From contig JAIOWY010000085.1 of the NCBI GenBank assembly GCA_021741845.1, positions 1 to 6,997 on the forward strand: a stretch of DNA of 6,997 nt, read 5' to 3'. The translations under genes were made by a program, and so were the position numbers. Below are positions 6,018 to 6,997 of this stretch, piece by piece. This DNA is from UBA4592 sp021741845 (GTDB lineage Bacteria; Actinomycetota; Actinomycetes; S36-B12). The notes beneath the pieces are model-generated. The model made no database searches, was not told the origin of the DNA, and saw only the letters and a list, made by a program, of their open reading frames with translations. The first letter of the stretch is position 1; every line of letters begins with the position of its first letter.

Positions 6018-6458
6018 CTAGGAAGGCGAGAGGTCGCGGTAATCCAAGCGCGCCGAGGCGGACACTTCAATGGGATCAAAGGGAAGACTGTCGAAGAAGG
6101 TAAGTCGAAGTGGTGCTGTCACCGTAACGAAAACACCCGTTTCCGTGCTTGTCCAACTGACAGTTGCCCGCGGATCGCCAGCGGCGTTGACGTGGCTTTC
6201 CACTACGGCGTCCACAGCCACCGGGTCCAGGGTTGTGGCTTCCGTTGCACCGTTGAGGTAATACGCGGCAATATCAATTCCCTGCGCTCCAGCTAATGCG
6301 ATCGAATCCGCCTGCGCCTGCAGAGCCCGTTGTTGAATGAAGGCAGAGGAGGAGTCGGTGACAACGGCCAAAGCTGTTAGGCACACACCCAGAAAGCCGA
6401 TCCCCAACAGCATGATGCTGCCTCGATCCTGCGCGAGGTACCTAGCTGTTCTCCTCAT
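6018..6458 (-). CDS. TadG-like pilus assembly protein
   Basis: The 146-residue protein has a short basic N-terminus with DRGS at 11-14, one hydrophobic segment at about 14-35 (SIMLLGIGFLGVCLTALAVV), then TDSSSAFIQQRALQAQADSIALAGAQ, the typical start of Tad/TadG-like proteins, followed by a beta-rich extracytoplasmic region. In characterised tad loci TadG-type proteins are envelope-anchored factors needed for Flp pilus assembly. It lacks a Glu five residues after Gly13, so it does not look like a processed pseudopilin, unlike its upstream neighbour. It is much shorter than proteobacterial TadG and has no von Willebrand domain. The ATG (6458 to 6456) follows the upstream stop codon by one base, with AGGGTG just before it as a ribosome site. 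Exact role unknown. Confidence 0.75.
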   Translation of the reverse strand: MRRTARYLAQDRGSIMLLGIGFLGVCLTALAVVTDSSSAFIQQRALQAQADSIALAGAQGIDIAAYYLNGATEATTLDPVAVDAVVESHVNAAGDPRATVSWTSTETGVFVTVTAPLRLTFFDSLPFDPIEVSASARLDYRDLSPS

Positions 6459-6459
6459 G

Positions 6460-6912
6460 TCACCCTGCCTGACGAAATTGATCAACAAGGATGGTGGATT
6501 CAGCCGTCACTGGAAAGGACACCGGATTGCCGTCTCCCCAGCGCGGGACCCAGGGCAGCGGCACCTCACTCACCACGGCAACGTTCAGAATCGAGCCGGG
6601 AGTCAAACAGGGACCGCCGGTGCAGGTCACCGTCATGCTCGGTGGGGACGAATCAATCCCGTGATCGATAAACGCTTGGGCTAACACCTGCTGGGCGGCG
6701 GCATTGCCCTGCGCTACCGAATCACTGGACATAAAGACCCGCGCCGCCTCCCGAGCACCGGCGTGGGCAGCGAAGGACGCCGCATGCAGTGTCAGCACGG
6801 TGACGGCCACGTAAACAAGGGGCAGCACAATGGCCACACCGATGCCAATGAATTCGATCATGGCACTCCCTTGGTCACTGCGAAAAGTGATCCTGTTACT
6901 CCGCAAATGCAT
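6460..6912 (-). CDS. TadE-like minor pseudopilin
   Basis: The 150-residue protein has a basic N-terminus followed by DQGSAMIEF (13-21), a fit to the G/XXXXE(F/Y) cleavage motif of Flp and TadE-type pseudopilins (Gly15, Glu20, Phe21), which TadV-type prepilin peptidases process. The hydrophobic helix (about 18-42) and the following HAASFAAHAGAREAARVF are typical of TadE-like proteins. The C-terminal extracytoplasmic half has two close cysteines (97 and 102), a possible disulfide, and ends in VPLPWVPRWGDGNPVSFPVTAE, like the membrane-distal end of TadE relatives. The ATG at 6912 is preferred; a GTG two codons earlier (6918) is possible. The start overlaps the previous tad gene by 17 nt and the end lies one base before the TadG-like start, so the three are probably one operon. 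Confidence 0.78.
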   Translation of the reverse strand: MHLRSNRITFRSDQGSAMIEFIGIGVAIVLPLVYVAVTVLTLHAASFAAHAGAREAARVFMSSDSVAQGNAAAQQVLAQAFIDHGIDSSPPSMTVTCTGGPCLTPGSILNVAVVSEVPLPWVPRWGDGNPVSFPVTAESTILVDQFRQAG

Positions 6913-6997
6913 GGCCACTCACTGTCATGGAGGTCGGTCCATACAGACCGAGGAGCGGAAGATCCGCGTCCACCTCAACGGCAATCATGGGAACCGA
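6896..6997 (-). CDS. TadE-like protein, C-terminal end only (runs off the window)
   Basis: An open frame enters at the window edge and ends at TAA (6898 to 6896), encoding 33 residues that begin SVPMIAVEVDADLPLLGLYG and end TVSGHAFAE. The pattern of a beta strand, PLLGLYGP, then a short strand with Gly-His-Ala and a final acidic residue is what I know from C-termini of actinobacterial TadE-like proteins. It overlaps the next tad gene by 17 nt in a different frame, typical of coupled tad genes. The N-terminal pseudopilin motif needed to confirm it lies outside the window. Confidence 0.6.
   Translation of the reverse strand, partial: SVPMIAVEVDADLPLLGLYGPTSMTVSGHAFAE

Noticed and set aside
5996..6079. 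N-terminal extension of prfB into the TadG-like gene
   Set aside because: The added residues do not resemble RF2 and overlap the end of the TadG-like gene; the GTG at 5995 aligns with known RF2 starts.
1..6997. Mobile element, CRISPR array, phage or anti-phage defence system
   Set aside because: No transposase, integrase, direct-repeat array or defence domain is visible; the window is core actinobacterial gene content plus a Tad-type cluster.

Overview
The window looks like the chromosome of an actinobacterium (Actinomycetota) of moderate rather than extreme GC content; GC was judged by eye and not counted. The evidence is a release factor 2 and an SmpB that closely resemble those of Mycobacterium and Streptomyces as I remember them, an RF2 gene with no programmed frameshift, a DUF4436-type membrane protein (a family I know mainly from actinobacteria), and a tmRNA whose core resembles the mycobacterial one. 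I cannot name a genus.

Every gene I can support is on the minus strand, so transcription runs from high to low coordinates. In that order: the 3' end of a TadE-like pseudopilin gene (cut by the window edge), a complete TadE-like gene, a TadG-like gene, prfB (RF2), ftsE, ftsX, a secreted coiled-coil M23 endopeptidase, a DUF4436-like membrane protein, smpB, and ssrA (tmRNA). Spacing is very tight. The tad genes overlap or sit 1 nt apart, TadG to prfB is 22 nt, ftsE and ftsX share one base (TAATG), the peptidase overlaps DUF4436 by 8 nt, DUF4436 overlaps smpB by 11 nt, and smpB to mature tmRNA is 17 nt. The only notable gaps are prfB-ftsE (78 nt) and ftsX-peptidase (about 74 nt with the chosen start). 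Both hold inverted repeats.

Three functional themes meet here. The tad genes encode minor pseudopilin-like parts of a Flp/Tad pilus or secretion apparatus that continues beyond the window. FtsE and FtsX form the divisome ABC-type complex that, in other bacteria, activates a coiled-coil murein hydrolase from across the membrane; the peptidase next door has the expected build (signal peptide, long coiled coil, intact LytM/M23 active site). prfB, smpB and ssrA serve translation termination and rescue of stalled ribosomes. The DUF4436 protein has no known function; its translational coupling to the peptidase suggests, by inference only, a role at the envelope.

No plus-strand gene, mobile element, CRISPR array, tRNA gene or large repeat is visible. 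The features most worth a second look are the DUF4436 gene inside the ftsEX-peptidase-smpB block, an A8 slippery heptamer with an adjoining palindrome inside the peptidase gene, and hairpins overlapping or abutting ribosome-binding sites.
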